Origin: an uncultured Oscillospiraceae bacterium | GTDB lineage: Bacteria; Bacillota; Clostridia; Oscillospirales; Ruminococcaceae | DNA length: 64,000 nucleotides | Direction of reading: 5' to 3' | Assembly: GCA_904397845.1 (NCBI GenBank) | Contig: CAJFOX010000006.1 | Location: forward strand, 24,539-88,538 | Shown here: positions 16,690 to 25,269 of the stretch, in pieces | Layout of the letters: each line of letters starts with the position of its first letter | How positions within the stretch are numbered: the stretch's first letter is position 1 | Program-made: the position numbers and the translations under genes | The notes under the pieces: model-generated | Told to the model about the DNA's origin: nothing | The model's database searches: none | Seen by the model: the letters and a program-made list of their open reading frames with translations, nothing else

Positions 16690-17634
16690 ATGAAAAATCT
16701 AATCAAAATTCTGCTATGCGCAATTTTGTCCGCATCTCTTTTCGCCGGATGCAGCGAAAGATCCCCTTCTTCGCAAAGCGATGGTCGTCTGCAGATTGTC
16801 TCCACCATCTTTCCATCCTATGATTTTGCCCGTGCCATTGCGGGGGAAAACGCGGACGTTTCCATCCTGCTTGCCCCAGGGGTAGAAAGCCACTCATATG
16901 AGCCAACGCCCCAGGATATTATACGGATTCAGAACTGCGACCTGTTTTTATATACAGGAGGAGAGTCCGATACATGGGTAGACGATCTTCTCGCCTCCTT
17001 TGATGAGCCGGTAAACACGGTGAAAATGATGGACTGCGTCGAGGTCTATGAAGAGGAACTCCTGGAAGGGATGCAGACGGAAGAGTCAACCGGAACGCAG
17101 GAAACGGAATATGACGAGCATGTTTGGACATCCCCCAAAAATGCGGTCTTAATTTCCCGGGCAATCGAAAAGAATTTGTGTGATATCGACCCGGAGAACG
17201 CCGCGTCCTATCAAGAAAATGCCAGCGCATACATTGCCCAGTTGGAGATGCTGGACCAAAACTTCCGTGATTTCTTCGCCGGTGTTTCCAACAAAACAAT
17301 GGTCTTTGGCGATCGTTTTCCTTTCCGCTATTTTGCGGAAGAATACGGGTTGGACTGCTTTGCCGCCTTTCCCGGATGCAGCAGTGAAACAGAACCCAGC
17401 GTCGCAACCATCGCCTTTTTGACTGACAAGGTCAAATCGGAAAACATCACAACTGTATTTTATATCGAATTTTCTAATCACCAAGTGGCAGACAGTATTG
17501 CAGAAGCCGCTGGCGCCAAAACTGCACTGTTCCACTCCTGCCATAACGTATCCGAGCAGGAGCAAAGAGATGGCGCCACCTATCTGTCTTTGATGGAGCA
17601 AAATTTGAATACACTCAAGGAGGCCCTGCACTGA
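16690..17634 (+). CDS. znuA: Zinc ABC transporter substrate-binding lipoprotein
   Basis: A 314-residue cluster-A-I binding protein. The signal peptide ends in a lipobox LFAGC with Cys21 as lipidation site, placing it on the outer face of the membrane. The first two zinc ligands of the family are clear: His68 in GVESHSYEPTP and His144 in YDEHVWTSP. At the position of the usual third His the sequence reads VFGDRFPFRYF, so Asp208 probably substitutes. The charged loop before His144 is acidic rather than His-rich. It is the second gene of the zur-znuACB operon, and one base separates its stop from znuC. Confidence 0.92.
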   Translation: MKNLIKILLCAILSASLFAGCSERSPSSQSDGRLQIVSTIFPSYDFARAIAGENADVSILLAPGVESHSYEPTPQDIIRIQNCDLFLYTGGESDTWVDDLLASFDEPVNTVKMMDCVEVYEEELLEGMQTEESTGTQETEYDEHVWTSPKNAVLISRAIEKNLCDIDPENAASYQENASAYIAQLEMLDQNFRDFFAGVSNKTMVFGDRFPFRYFAEEYGLDCFAAFPGCSSETEPSVATIAFLTDKVKSENITTVFYIEFSNHQVADSIAEAAGAKTALFHSCHNVSEQEQRDGATYLSLMEQNLNTLKEALH

Positions 17635-17635
17635 C

Positions 17636-18343
17636 ATGGCTCTGATCACCTGTGAAAACATCAGCTTGGCATATGAAAACAATGTTGTCCTGTCCGACCT
17701 GTCCTTTTCCGTTCACACCGGGGATTATCTGTGCATTGTAGGGGAAAACGGCTCTGGCAAAAGCACTTTAATCAAAGCCCTGCTCTCTTTCAAGCGTCCA
17801 TTGTGCGGTTCGATCCGGTTTGGAGACGGTCTGAGGCAAAATGAGATCGGATATCTGCCCCAGCAGACCGGCGCACAAAAAGATTTTCCCGCCAGTGTAT
17901 GGGAGGTAGTACAATCCGGCTGCATGAATCAAAGCGGGTTCTTCCCTTTTTATTCCGCTGCCCAGCGTCGCCTAGCCCGGGAAAGTCTGGAAAAGCTGGA
18001 TCTGTGGGATCTGCGCCGCCGCTCTTATCGGGAGCTTTCCGGCGGCCAGCAGCAGAGGGCTTTGCTGGCGCGGGCACTATGCGCCACACGTAAACTGCTT
18101 CTGCTGGACGAACCGGTAGCCGGACTGGATCCGATAGCCACCCATGAAATGTATCGGCTGATCCAGCAGCTTAATCAGCAGGGTATTACCGTTATTATGG
18201 TCTCGCACGATATTCAAAGCGCAGTACAATATGCAAGCCATATTCTCCACCTGCACAACCGTCCGCTTTTTTTCGGAAAAACCGCGGACTATCTGAAGAG
18301 CAGTGTTGCCAAACAGTTTTTAGGGGGTGAAGCACATGATTGA
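17636..18343 (+). CDS. znuC: Zinc ABC transporter ATP-binding protein
   Basis: A 235-residue ABC ATPase that powers the ZnuB channel. Walker A is GENGSGKST (about 36-44), the signature is LSGGQQQRALLARAL, Walker B is KLLLLDEPVAGLD, and the H-loop is VSHDIQSA. The start ATG follows the znuA stop by one base, and the 3' end overlaps the znuB start by 8 bases, which indicates translational coupling. Confidence 0.95.
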   Translation: MALITCENISLAYENNVVLSDLSFSVHTGDYLCIVGENGSGKSTLIKALLSFKRPLCGSIRFGDGLRQNEIGYLPQQTGAQKDFPASVWEVVQSGCMNQSGFFPFYSAAQRRLARESLEKLDLWDLRRRSYRELSGGQQQRALLARALCATRKLLLLDEPVAGLDPIATHEMYRLIQQLNQQGITVIMVSHDIQSAVQYASHILHLHNRPLFFGKTADYLKSSVAKQFLGGEAHD

Positions 18344-19166
18344 TCTGTTTCTGCAGATGCTTTCCTACCCTTTCCTGAACCGGGCGATTGTTGTCGGCAC
18401 ACTGGTATCGCTGTGTGCTTCCCTGCTGGGGGTCAGCCTGGTGCTCAAGCGTTACTCCATGATCGGCGACGGCCTATCCCACGTAGGATTCGGCGCACTG
18501 GCCATCGCCACCGCAGCGAATGCCGCCCCGCTGGCAGTGGCGATTCCGATCGTTGTAGCGGCAGCCTTTTTGCTGCTGCGGCTTTCGGAAAACAGCAAAA
18601 TAAAAGGTGACGCCGCTATCGCCCTGATCTCTACCGGTGCACTGGCCATCGGCGTGATGGCCATATCCCTTTCCAACGGCACAAACATAGACGTTTATAA
18701 CTACATGTTCGGCAGCATCCTGGCCATGAGCCGGGGCGATGTCCGGCTCAGCGTCGTGCTGGCGGCAGCGGTTTTGACTTTGTATGTAATATTTTATCAT
18801 AAGATTTTCGCTATTACCTTTGACGAAAATTTTGCCCGGGCCACCGGAGTCAAGGCCGGCTGGTACAATATGCTAATTGCGCTGCTGACCGCGATAACAA
18901 TTGTACTGGGCATGCGGTTGATGGGTACTTTGCTCATTTCCAGTCTGGTCATTTTCCCTGCGCTGACCAGTATGCGGATTTTGAAAAGCTTCCGTTCCGT
19001 GGTCATCTGCTCGGCGGTTTTATCCGTTTTATGCTTTTTGATCGGCATTTTCTTTTCCTATATCTGGTCTACTCCCACAGGCGCCAGCATTGTCTGTGTA
19101 AATATCGCCGCTTTCTTTGTTTTTTGGGCTGCCTCTTTTCTTCTTTGCCGTCAGAGAAATAGATAA
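18336..19166 (+). CDS. znuB: Zinc ABC transporter permease (ABC-3 family)
   Basis: A 276-residue permease with about eight membrane helices. It contains the family signatures LGVSLVLKRYSMIGDGLSHV near the N terminus and ATGVKAGWYNMLIA in the cytoplasmic loop before the last helices. The ATG at 18336 is preferred over an upstream GTG because AGGGGGTGA lies at the right distance before it. It ends the zinc operon and is followed by a long bidirectional terminator. Confidence 0.95.
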   Translation: MIDLFLQMLSYPFLNRAIVVGTLVSLCASLLGVSLVLKRYSMIGDGLSHVGFGALAIATAANAAPLAVAIPIVVAAAFLLLRLSENSKIKGDAAIALISTGALAIGVMAISLSNGTNIDVYNYMFGSILAMSRGDVRLSVVLAAAVLTLYVIFYHKIFAITFDENFARATGVKAGWYNMLIALLTAITIVLGMRLMGTLLISSLVIFPALTSMRILKSFRSVVICSAVLSVLCFLIGIFFSYIWSTPTGASIVCVNIAAFFVFWAASFLLCRQRNR

Positions 19167-19177
19167 AAGCGGCTTCA

Positions 19178-19215
19178 AGCAAAAATGCCCGGATGATCAT
19201 CCGGGCATTTTTGCT
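19178..19215. terminator. Bidirectional terminator between znuB and paaK
   Basis: A 38-bp perfect palindrome with GC-rich core GCCCGGATG and T runs on both strands, shared by the convergent zinc operon and paaK. Confidence 0.92.
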
Positions 19216-19243
19216 CCAAACGCTGTGTGAAATGCCTTTTCAG

Positions 19244-20476
19244 CTAATACCGATTGTCAAAAATCCGGGTAGACTTTTTCTCACTGCGGGGCAGCTCACC
19301 GATCGCTACCGGCTTTACCGAAATAGAGATTCCAATTTTGGACTTAAACGTCATCCCAATGTTGGCGCCCAGTATCTTTCGATCCATGCCCGGCTCTGCC
19401 TCCACAAACAGGGTCATAATATCCTTTCCGTTGAGATGGTCGATCATCACCTGGTATTCACTGGAAGCACCCGGAATATCCCGCAGCAATTCGTCAATCT
19501 GGCTGGGGAAAATATTAACCCCTTTGACTTTGGTCATATCATCCGTCCGCCCAATCAGCGTATCAATCCGTGGATACGGAGAACCGCAGGGACAATCTCC
19601 CAGCTTAAAGCGCGTCAAATCATGCGTCCGGTAACGGATCAGGGGCGCGCCTTCTTTCCGCAGGGTTGTGATAACCAGTTCGCCGATTTCTCCGTCCGGT
19701 ACCAACTCCCCGGTTTTGGGATTGATGATTTCACAATAAATGTAATCATCCCAATAGTGCATGCCGCACTCATGCTCGCAGCTCATGCCGATGCCGGGGC
19801 CATATACCTCGGTCAATCCGTAAATGTCGTACAACTGCACTCCAAGTTCTGACGCGATGCGGCGGCGCATTTTTTCCCCCCACCGCTCAGAACCAATAAT
19901 TCCCTTTTTCAAGTGGATTTGCTCTCCAATGCCGCGGCGGGCAATTTCTTCCGCTAAAAGCAGCGCATAGGAAGAGGTCGCCGTCAGGACGGTGGTTTTT
20001 AAATCCATCATCATCCGCAGTTGCTTGTCGGTATTCCCCGGCCCCATGGGGACCGCCATTGCTCCCAACAGCTCTGCACCGGCTTGAAATCCAATACCCG
20101 CCGTCCACAGGCCATAGCCGGGCGTAATCTGGATCCGATCGCGCGCCGTAACGCCCGCCATTTCATAACAGCGCTTGAACATCAAAGCCCAGTCGTCGAC
20201 ATCCTTTTTCGTGTATGGGATGATCACCGGCGTACCGGTAGTACCAGAGGAAGAATGGATGCGTACCACCTCTTCATCCGGTACTGCCTGCAGCCCCAGC
20301 GGATAAGCATCCCGCAGATCTCCCTTCCAGGTAAAGGGCAGCTTTTCGAAATCCTCCTGGCTTTGCAGGGAATCCGGGTCAATTCCCGCAAACTTTTTAC
20401 TGTAAAATCCACCCTGCCCCATCAGCTTTTTTATTTGTGCTTTGATCAGGCAAAACTGCTCTTCTTTCATTCTCAT
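19244..20476 (-). CDS. paaK: Phenylacetate-CoA ligase family (aryl/indole-acetate CoA ligase)
   Basis: A 410-residue adenylate-forming enzyme of the PaaK family, which activates aryl acetates to CoA thioesters with ATP. The P-loop HSSSGTTGTPVII lies at about 74-87 and the second motif is YDIYGLTEVYGPG. A Cys/His pattern follows (CEHECGMHYW), and the C-terminal domain holds TDDMTKVKGVNIFP. The start at MRMKEEQF is chosen for its GGAG site. Unusually, it is preceded by a T-box riboswitch with a Trp specifier. With iorAB nearby, the natural substrate may be indole-3-acetate or related arylacetates formed from aromatic amino acids (inference). Confidence 0.92.
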   Translation of the reverse strand: MRMKEEQFCLIKAQIKKLMGQGGFYSKKFAGIDPDSLQSQEDFEKLPFTWKGDLRDAYPLGLQAVPDEEVVRIHSSSGTTGTPVIIPYTKKDVDDWALMFKRCYEMAGVTARDRIQITPGYGLWTAGIGFQAGAELLGAMAVPMGPGNTDKQLRMMMDLKTTVLTATSSYALLLAEEIARRGIGEQIHLKKGIIGSERWGEKMRRRIASELGVQLYDIYGLTEVYGPGIGMSCEHECGMHYWDDYIYCEIINPKTGELVPDGEIGELVITTLRKEGAPLIRYRTHDLTRFKLGDCPCGSPYPRIDTLIGRTDDMTKVKGVNIFPSQIDELLRDIPGASSEYQVMIDHLNGKDIMTLFVEAEPGMDRKILGANIGMTFKSKIGISISVKPVAIGELPRSEKKSTRIFDNRY

Positions 20477-20580
20477 GTCGCAACTCTCCATTTTTCAAAA
20501 ATAGCCAAAACAGGAGACTGTGGCGATTTTGGCAGTACCGCTTTTGTTCCGCCGCAAAGCCAAACCAGCTGCCAGGCAAC

Positions 20581-20845
20581 AAAAAACACCTGCCTTTTGC
20601 AAGGACAGGTGTCAAGCCTGCGGTACCACCTTGTTTGCGCAGAAAATCCGCGCCCGCTCATCAGGATGCGCCATCACGCCCCCAGCCCTTAACGCGGGCA
20701 GACGTTGCGGGATACTAAGCGCTATCCAGCGCTTTTCATCGCACCCTCAGGAGTCCATTTATCTGCCGCGCTTTTCCTCCGGGTTCTCAGCCTTCCCGAA
20801 TCTCTGTGGGCGCTGTCGGCAGTTTTACTTCTCCGTCAACGGTTT
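20581..20845 (-). promoter_or_regulatory. T-box riboswitch, specifier UGG (tRNA-Trp), upstream of paaK
   Basis: Read on the minus strand. Stem I has GGAG (20831-20834) pairing with CTCC (20750-20753) and CTGCC (20818-20822) with GGCAG (20763-20767). The internal loop between them has AGTA on the 5' side and AAATGGA on the 3' side, so the specifier triplet is TGG at 20755-20757. The T-box sequence AAGGTGGTACCGC lies at 20620-20632. A terminator stem, ACACCTG with CAGGTGT, plus six T ends at 20581. Uncharged tRNA-Trp should promote antitermination and paaK expression. Confidence 0.92.
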
Positions 20846-20850
20846 CTTTC

Positions 20851-20879
20851 ATTAAAGCACGTTTGCAGGAAATTGTCAA
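20851..20879 (-). promoter_or_regulatory. Promoter of the T-box/paaK transcript
   Basis: TTGACA (20874-20879), 17-bp spacer and TTTAAT (20851-20856) on the minus strand. The rest of the gap up to 21159 shows no gene. Confidence 0.75.
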
Positions 20880-21159
20880 CCCGGCAAAGCAAATATGTAT
20901 TCCCCTTTCAAAATAAGTAGTGATGATCTATATTCCGTCAGTTTCACGAAACACGGCAAACGAAGGCACTGGATTTATAGGCAGCGTGTAGAATACTGTA
21001 TCATAAAAATGAACAGATTTCAGCAAAACACATATTACAGTCTATCAAAGAAAAAGCTGACTACAGGCTGAAATGTTATGGCTTTGTTGGCAGCTCCATG
21101 GTATAATCGTCTCAAAATTACATGAACAAAGCGACATCAGAATTGGAGAGGATCATTTT

Positions 21160-21585
21160 ATGAAGCAATTTGGTGTTCAAATGATAGATCATTCTATTTC
21201 ATCACAATGGTGGAAAAAAATAATGGAACATTTTGTGAGAGTTGGAGATGCGTTTGAAATTCGCTGTTGGAGAGAGGAAGTTGCCGAGATTAGGGAAGCT
21301 TCTCTATATGGTACTGCCGTTGGTGATAAATATGAAGTGTCTATCAAAGGAACCATAACAAAAGAACTACTTGAAAAATTGCTGATAGAAGAACCTGCAG
21401 ATAAAAGCATCTATAACAAAATGACAAAATATTTTGCAATTCATGTGGAAAATGATTTATGCGATATTTGGAGCGAGCATTACGGGACGGAGATGATAAT
21501 AGATATCATAGCCGATGCGGATATAGAATTTTTTGAGCAAGCAATGAGGCAATATCCCGAAAGTTTTAGCACCAAGATAAGCTAA
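21160..21585 (+). CDS. Hypothetical protein, AT-rich gene between paaK and iorB
   Basis: I do not recognise this 141-residue acidic protein. It has no signal peptide or membrane helix. Tryptophans (SQWWKKI, RCWREE, CDIWSEHYG) and a short C-terminal helix EFFEQAMRQYPESF stand out. The start at MKQFGVQ has a GGAGAGG site. Its DNA is visibly richer in A and T than its neighbours and it lies on the opposite strand between two related metabolic units, which suggests recent acquisition. Size and composition resemble immunity or small accessory proteins, but this is only an impression. Confidence 0.65.
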   Translation: MKQFGVQMIDHSISSQWWKKIMEHFVRVGDAFEIRCWREEVAEIREASLYGTAVGDKYEVSIKGTITKELLEKLLIEEPADKSIYNKMTKYFAIHVENDLCDIWSEHYGTEMIIDIIADADIEFFEQAMRQYPESFSTKIS

Positions 21586-21648
21586 CAACAACTTTCCATT
21601 TATCGGGGAGTTTACTACTAAATGAAACAATTGCATACCATAAACCGA

Positions 21649-21686
21649 GGGCGGCCGTTTTCAAATAAAAAATGGCCGCCCTTTTA
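21649..21686. terminator. Terminator after the AT-rich hypothetical gene
   Basis: GGGCGGCC (21649-21656) pairs with GGCCGCCC (21674-21681), 17-base loop, then TTTTAT on the plus strand. Confidence 0.75.
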
Positions 21687-21831
21687 TCGTATCTACAGGC
21701 AGGTATTCCGTTAAAATGACGGAAATTTTCAAAATCCCTTAAAATTACTACTTTCTTTTAAAAGGGAGAATATGTGCTACATTTACCAGGTTCTGATCTT
21801 TCAGCTCATTCTCTGCTCCCGGCTATAAAAG

Positions 21832-22431
21832 TCAGACCTCTTTTTCCATTTGTTCCCGGGCCGCCTGCTCACCGAGCTGCAGCGCTTTGCGATTCATATC
21901 GTGAAACCTAACCGGAATCCTGCGCCGGATCGTTTGCTGCATCTGCTCCAGCGAAAATGGCAGCGCCCCGCTGCCGATGGCGGCCCCAAGCAGCGCCACA
22001 TTCAGTACCTTGGGAGAGCCGCACTGCCCGCAAATCAGATCCGTATCCACAGCAATAACCCTGCCGGCATGATGATGTAAAAATTCCAGCATCGATTCAC
22101 TTTCGTAGTCAAAACCGGACAAGGAAGCCGTTACCGGCTTGATCGCCTTTTTCGCCGCAACAACAGTCCCTGTGCATTTTAAATATGGCAGGCAGCGTAC
22201 TGCTTCTGCCGGTTCAAAGCCCAAAATCACATCTGCTGTACCATAGGGGATCAACGGAGAATATACCCTATCGCCAATCCGGACATGACTGACCACACAG
22301 CCGCCGCGCTGCGCCATGCCGATCGTCTCAGCGGTGCGGGCCTTCCACCCCTGCTCCATTGCCGCCTGCGCCAGCAGTTTGGAAGCCAGTACCGTACCTT
22401 GTCCGCCAACTCCCGCAAGCAAAATGTTCAT
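21832..22431 (-). CDS. iorB: Indolepyruvate:ferredoxin oxidoreductase, beta subunit
   Basis: The 199-residue gamma-domain subunit of a 2-oxoacid:ferredoxin oxidoreductase. It has the typical N terminus MNILLAGVGGQGTVLASKLL and the motif TIGMAQRGGCVVSHVR. With IorA it oxidatively decarboxylates arylpyruvates to aryl-acetyl-CoA, passing electrons to ferredoxin. Its ATG overlaps the iorA stop (TGATG), so the two are translationally coupled. A longer upstream extension of this frame lies inside iorA and is not used. Confidence 0.94.
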   Translation of the reverse strand: MNILLAGVGGQGTVLASKLLAQAAMEQGWKARTAETIGMAQRGGCVVSHVRIGDRVYSPLIPYGTADVILGFEPAEAVRCLPYLKCTGTVVAAKKAIKPVTASLSGFDYESESMLEFLHHHAGRVIAVDTDLICGQCGSPKVLNVALLGAAIGSGALPFSLEQMQQTIRRRIPVRFHDMNRKALQLGEQAAREQMEKEV

Positions 22432-24236
22432 CAAGCCTCTTCTCCTCCCTTCCGGATAGCGCCAACCGGGCAGACCTGTGCGCAAAGTGTACACCCATAA
22501 CACATGTCTGGCTCAATCTTCGCTTTCTTATTTTCCATCACCAGCGCCGGGCAACCCAATTCCCGAACGCACCTGCCACAGCCGATGCAGGTTTTGGAGT
22601 CTACCATATGTACGGCATCCGGTTTTCCCAACGCCACGCAGGGAGACTCGAAGATTACTGCGGAAACGCCGCGAAATGCCGCGGCCTCCTGCACTGTTTG
22701 TATTGCCGTCCTCAAATCCAGCGGATTCACACGGCGGACAAAAGATACCCCTGCCGCCTCCAGCATTTTCGAAATACTGATCTTCTGTGTAAATTCTCCC
22801 ATCACCGTCTTCCCCGTGCCCGGATGAGGCTGATGACCGGTCATTGCCGTAGTGGAATTATCCAGAACAATCAGTACAATATCCGCATCGTTATAAACGG
22901 CATTCACCACTCCTGTCAGCCCGGAAGCAAAAAAGGTAGAATCTCCAATAAAGGAAAAATTTACCGCATCAGGTTCCACTCGATGCAATCCCTGGGCAAC
23001 GGTGATTCCTGCCCCCATGCACAAGCAGGTATCTACCATATCCAGCGGGGCGGCGTTACCAAGCGTATAGCAGCCGATATCACCGGAAAAAACAGCCTTT
23101 TTCCCCTTCATAGCCTGCTTGACCGCATAAAATGAGGCGCGGTGCGGACAACCGGCACAAAGCACCGGCGGCCGAACCGGAAGGGTCGGGAGGTCTTTCA
23201 AAGAAGGAACCGAAGATTCTGGCAGATCCAGATAATGGCCTATCCGATCTCTGGCGATTTCTACCGATAACTCCCCTGCATTTGGCATATCCCCGGTCAA
23301 CTTCCCCTTTATGGTTACATTCAAATGATGTTTTCCACACAGATAGGTCAATTCCCGTTCTATCACAGGATCCAGTTCTTCCAGAACCAATACTTCCTCC
23401 AACCCATCTAAAAAGGAAAGCGCCAGCGCCTCGGGGAAGGGATGCGGCGTGCCCACCTTTAAAAGCTTCGGCTCCTGTCCCAACAATTGCAGCGCTTCCT
23501 TCGTATAAACGTAGCTGATACCGCCGGTGGCGATCCCTTTTCTTCCCGCCCCTTCCAGGAAGTTAAACCGGTATGTGGAAAAAGTCTCCCGCAGTTTTTC
23601 GTTTCGTGCCTCTATTTTCTGATGATTTTGATAGGTTAACCTGGGGAAAATGACCCAGCGGGAAGCATCCTTTATAAATCCTTCCGGTGTAATTCTTTTA
23701 GAGCAATCTTCCATTTGCAGAGAAACGCATCCATGGCAAACCCGAGTAGTCGGCCGGAATAAAACCGGCGTGCCCAGCTGTTCGGACAATGCAAAAGCAT
23801 CGCCAATCATCTGATAGGCCTCTTCCGGCGAAGAAGGGTCAAATACCGGCAGTTTGGCAAATTCGGCAAAATGCCGGGTATCCTGCTCCGTTTGGGAAGA
23901 GATTGGGCCCGGATCATCTGCCACTACCACTACCATGCCACCCTTGACCCCCACATAGGTCAAGCTCATCAGCGGGTCGGATGCCACATTAAGCCCTACC
24001 TGCTTCATAGTGACCATCGAGCGAGCTCCAGCATAAGCGGCACCAGCCGCAGCTTCCATTGCCGCCTTTTCATTAACCGACCACTCAACGTAAACCCCTT
24101 CGCCTTTGTTTTTCGCCACTGTCTCCAAGATTTCGGTAGACGGCGTTCCGGGATATCCGAAAACAAACCCCACCCCAGCGTGAAGTGCTCCCAAGCCGAT
24201 AGCTTCATTGCCCATCAGCAATTTTTCTTTCACCAT
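22431..24236 (-). CDS. iorA: Indolepyruvate:ferredoxin oxidoreductase, alpha subunit
   Basis: A 601-residue fused subunit. The N-terminal pyrimidine-binding part includes FGYPGTPSTEILE and EWSVNEKAAMEAAAGAAYAG. A central thiamine-diphosphate domain has GDIGCYTLG and IGDSTFFASG. A C-terminal ferredoxin segment carries two [4Fe-4S] motifs (CIGCGRC...C and CYGCTLCAQVCP, about 555-592). It acts on indolepyruvate, phenylpyruvate or 4-hydroxyphenylpyruvate, the transamination products of aromatic amino acids. The product aryl-acetyl-CoA can yield ATP and free arylacetate. A ribosome site GGAGGT precedes the start, behind a leader of about 240 nt. Confidence 0.95.
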   Translation of the reverse strand: MVKEKLLMGNEAIGLGALHAGVGFVFGYPGTPSTEILETVAKNKGEGVYVEWSVNEKAAMEAAAGAAYAGARSMVTMKQVGLNVASDPLMSLTYVGVKGGMVVVVADDPGPISSQTEQDTRHFAEFAKLPVFDPSSPEEAYQMIGDAFALSEQLGTPVLFRPTTRVCHGCVSLQMEDCSKRITPEGFIKDASRWVIFPRLTYQNHQKIEARNEKLRETFSTYRFNFLEGAGRKGIATGGISYVYTKEALQLLGQEPKLLKVGTPHPFPEALALSFLDGLEEVLVLEELDPVIERELTYLCGKHHLNVTIKGKLTGDMPNAGELSVEIARDRIGHYLDLPESSVPSLKDLPTLPVRPPVLCAGCPHRASFYAVKQAMKGKKAVFSGDIGCYTLGNAAPLDMVDTCLCMGAGITVAQGLHRVEPDAVNFSFIGDSTFFASGLTGVVNAVYNDADIVLIVLDNSTTAMTGHQPHPGTGKTVMGEFTQKISISKMLEAAGVSFVRRVNPLDLRTAIQTVQEAAAFRGVSAVIFESPCVALGKPDAVHMVDSKTCIGCGRCVRELGCPALVMENKKAKIEPDMCYGCTLCAQVCPVGAIRKGGEEA

Positions 24237-24477
24237 TTAGACCTCCTTGCTTTTCATCCCGCTACAATATGAGTCATCAAGTAAAAAATTGTCCATGACG
24301 ACCTCTAAAACCGACTGGTTTTTGTTGCGGCAGGGAAAGGGCCATTGGAACAAAAACAGCTTAAAAACCCATTTTTTGCCCTGAATAAAAACTTATCTCA
24401 TACCACTGCTACTCTCGCCCTTCCAGATGCAACCGCACCGGATCTCCCAATAAATATTTGCCGTTTCACTGTGGTTA
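24237..24477 (-). other. Long untranslated leader of iorAB, no known RNA class recognised
   Basis: About 240 bases separate the iorA promoter from its start. No T-box sequence is present. A stem of about 11 bp (CTGTTTTTGTT type, with one bulged G) can form between 24352-24362 and about 24314-24325, and smaller stems such as TGC-GGTT-GCA lie near the 5' end. It may be regulatory, or just a long leader. Confidence 0.35.
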
Positions 24478-24483
24478 TTTTTT

Positions 24484-24512
24484 ATTATACGCTGATCCTT
24501 TGTTTTTTGCAA
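24484..24512 (-). promoter_or_regulatory. Promoter of iorAB
   Basis: TTGCAA (24507-24512), 17-bp spacer and a consensus TATAAT (24484-24489) on the minus strand. Confidence 0.75.
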
Positions 24513-24624
24513 TGAAGGCCTGTTACCTCCAAAGTCATCGCTATTTTTTCCAGAATTTTTACCAAATCTACGGTTTTATTTTTGTGACCCCTCCTGATAA
24601 AATACCATTTCAGTCTCATCCAAT

Positions 24625-24656
24625 AGAAAAGCCTCCTGCGTTCAGGAGGCTTTTCT
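24625..24656 (-). terminator. Terminator of the DtxR/MntR-type gene
   Basis: AGAAAAGCCTCCTG and its exact complement around a CGTT loop; on the minus strand it ends in TTTTCT. It lies 40 bp past the gene. Confidence 0.88.
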
Positions 24657-24695
24657 CTACTCTTACAATCTGTCAATTCCACAAAACCAAGTGAA

Positions 24696-25067
24696 TTATT
24701 TCCTCTGTTTGGATATATGCTCCTTTAATTTTTCAAAGGTTTCACTACTGATATCATGCTCAATCCGGCAGGCGTCTTTCGTAGCGATTTTCTCCGGAAC
24801 CCCCAGCGCCATTAACCACTCGCTGAGCAGACGGTGCCGCTCATAAATCCGTTCGGCAATCTCACGGCCTGCATCGGTCAGTTCGATCCATCCTTCCTTC
24901 TCCATGTGGATGTATCCATTTTCCCGCAGAAGGCCCATCGCCCTGCTGACACTTGGCTTGGAAAATTCCATATACCGTACAATGTCAATCGACCGTACCG
25001 CGCCCTTTGTCTGCTTTAAAATAAGAATGGTTTCCAAATAATCTTCCGCAGACTCTTGTATCTTCAT
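24696..25067 (-). CDS. DtxR/MntR-family metal-dependent transcriptional regulator
   Basis: A 123-residue short-form regulator: winged helix (about 1-65, with DIVRYMEFSKPSVSRAMGLLRENGY) and the dimerisation/metal domain, but no SH3-like third domain. Likely ligands are Asp9 and Glu12 in SAEDYLETI, a His in YERHRLL, and Cys, Glu and His in DACRIEHDIS. The Cys is DtxR-like, while Asp9 recalls MntR, so manganese and iron are both possible. The ATG after AGGAGGCG is preferred to a longer frame. No metal transporter adjoins it, so its targets are elsewhere. Confidence 0.9.
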   Translation of the reverse strand: MKIQESAEDYLETILILKQTKGAVRSIDIVRYMEFSKPSVSRAMGLLRENGYIHMEKEGWIELTDAGREIAERIYERHRLLSEWLMALGVPEKIATKDACRIEHDISSETFEKLKEHISKQRK

Positions 25068-25220
25068 AAAAGCGCCTCCTCTCTGTTTATCTCCAATCAT
25101 CTCTTCGAAAATCCAAAAATTCCCAAATCATTTTGTATATCTGTTTTATTTTATCATATTTTTTCTTTTTTCACAAGTAAACTGTACAAATCCACACCAG
25201 GTGCAAAACCGCTGTGTATA

Positions 25221-25251
25221 GCAAAAAGCGTTGACATAATATGTCAACGCT
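25221..25251 (-). terminator. Terminator of abrB
   Basis: AGCGTTGACAT and its complement form an 11-bp stem with a 3-base loop at 25227-25251, followed on the minus strand by TTTTTGC. Confidence 0.82.
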
Positions 25252-25269
25252 CCTAAGAAAGCAAGCCAT

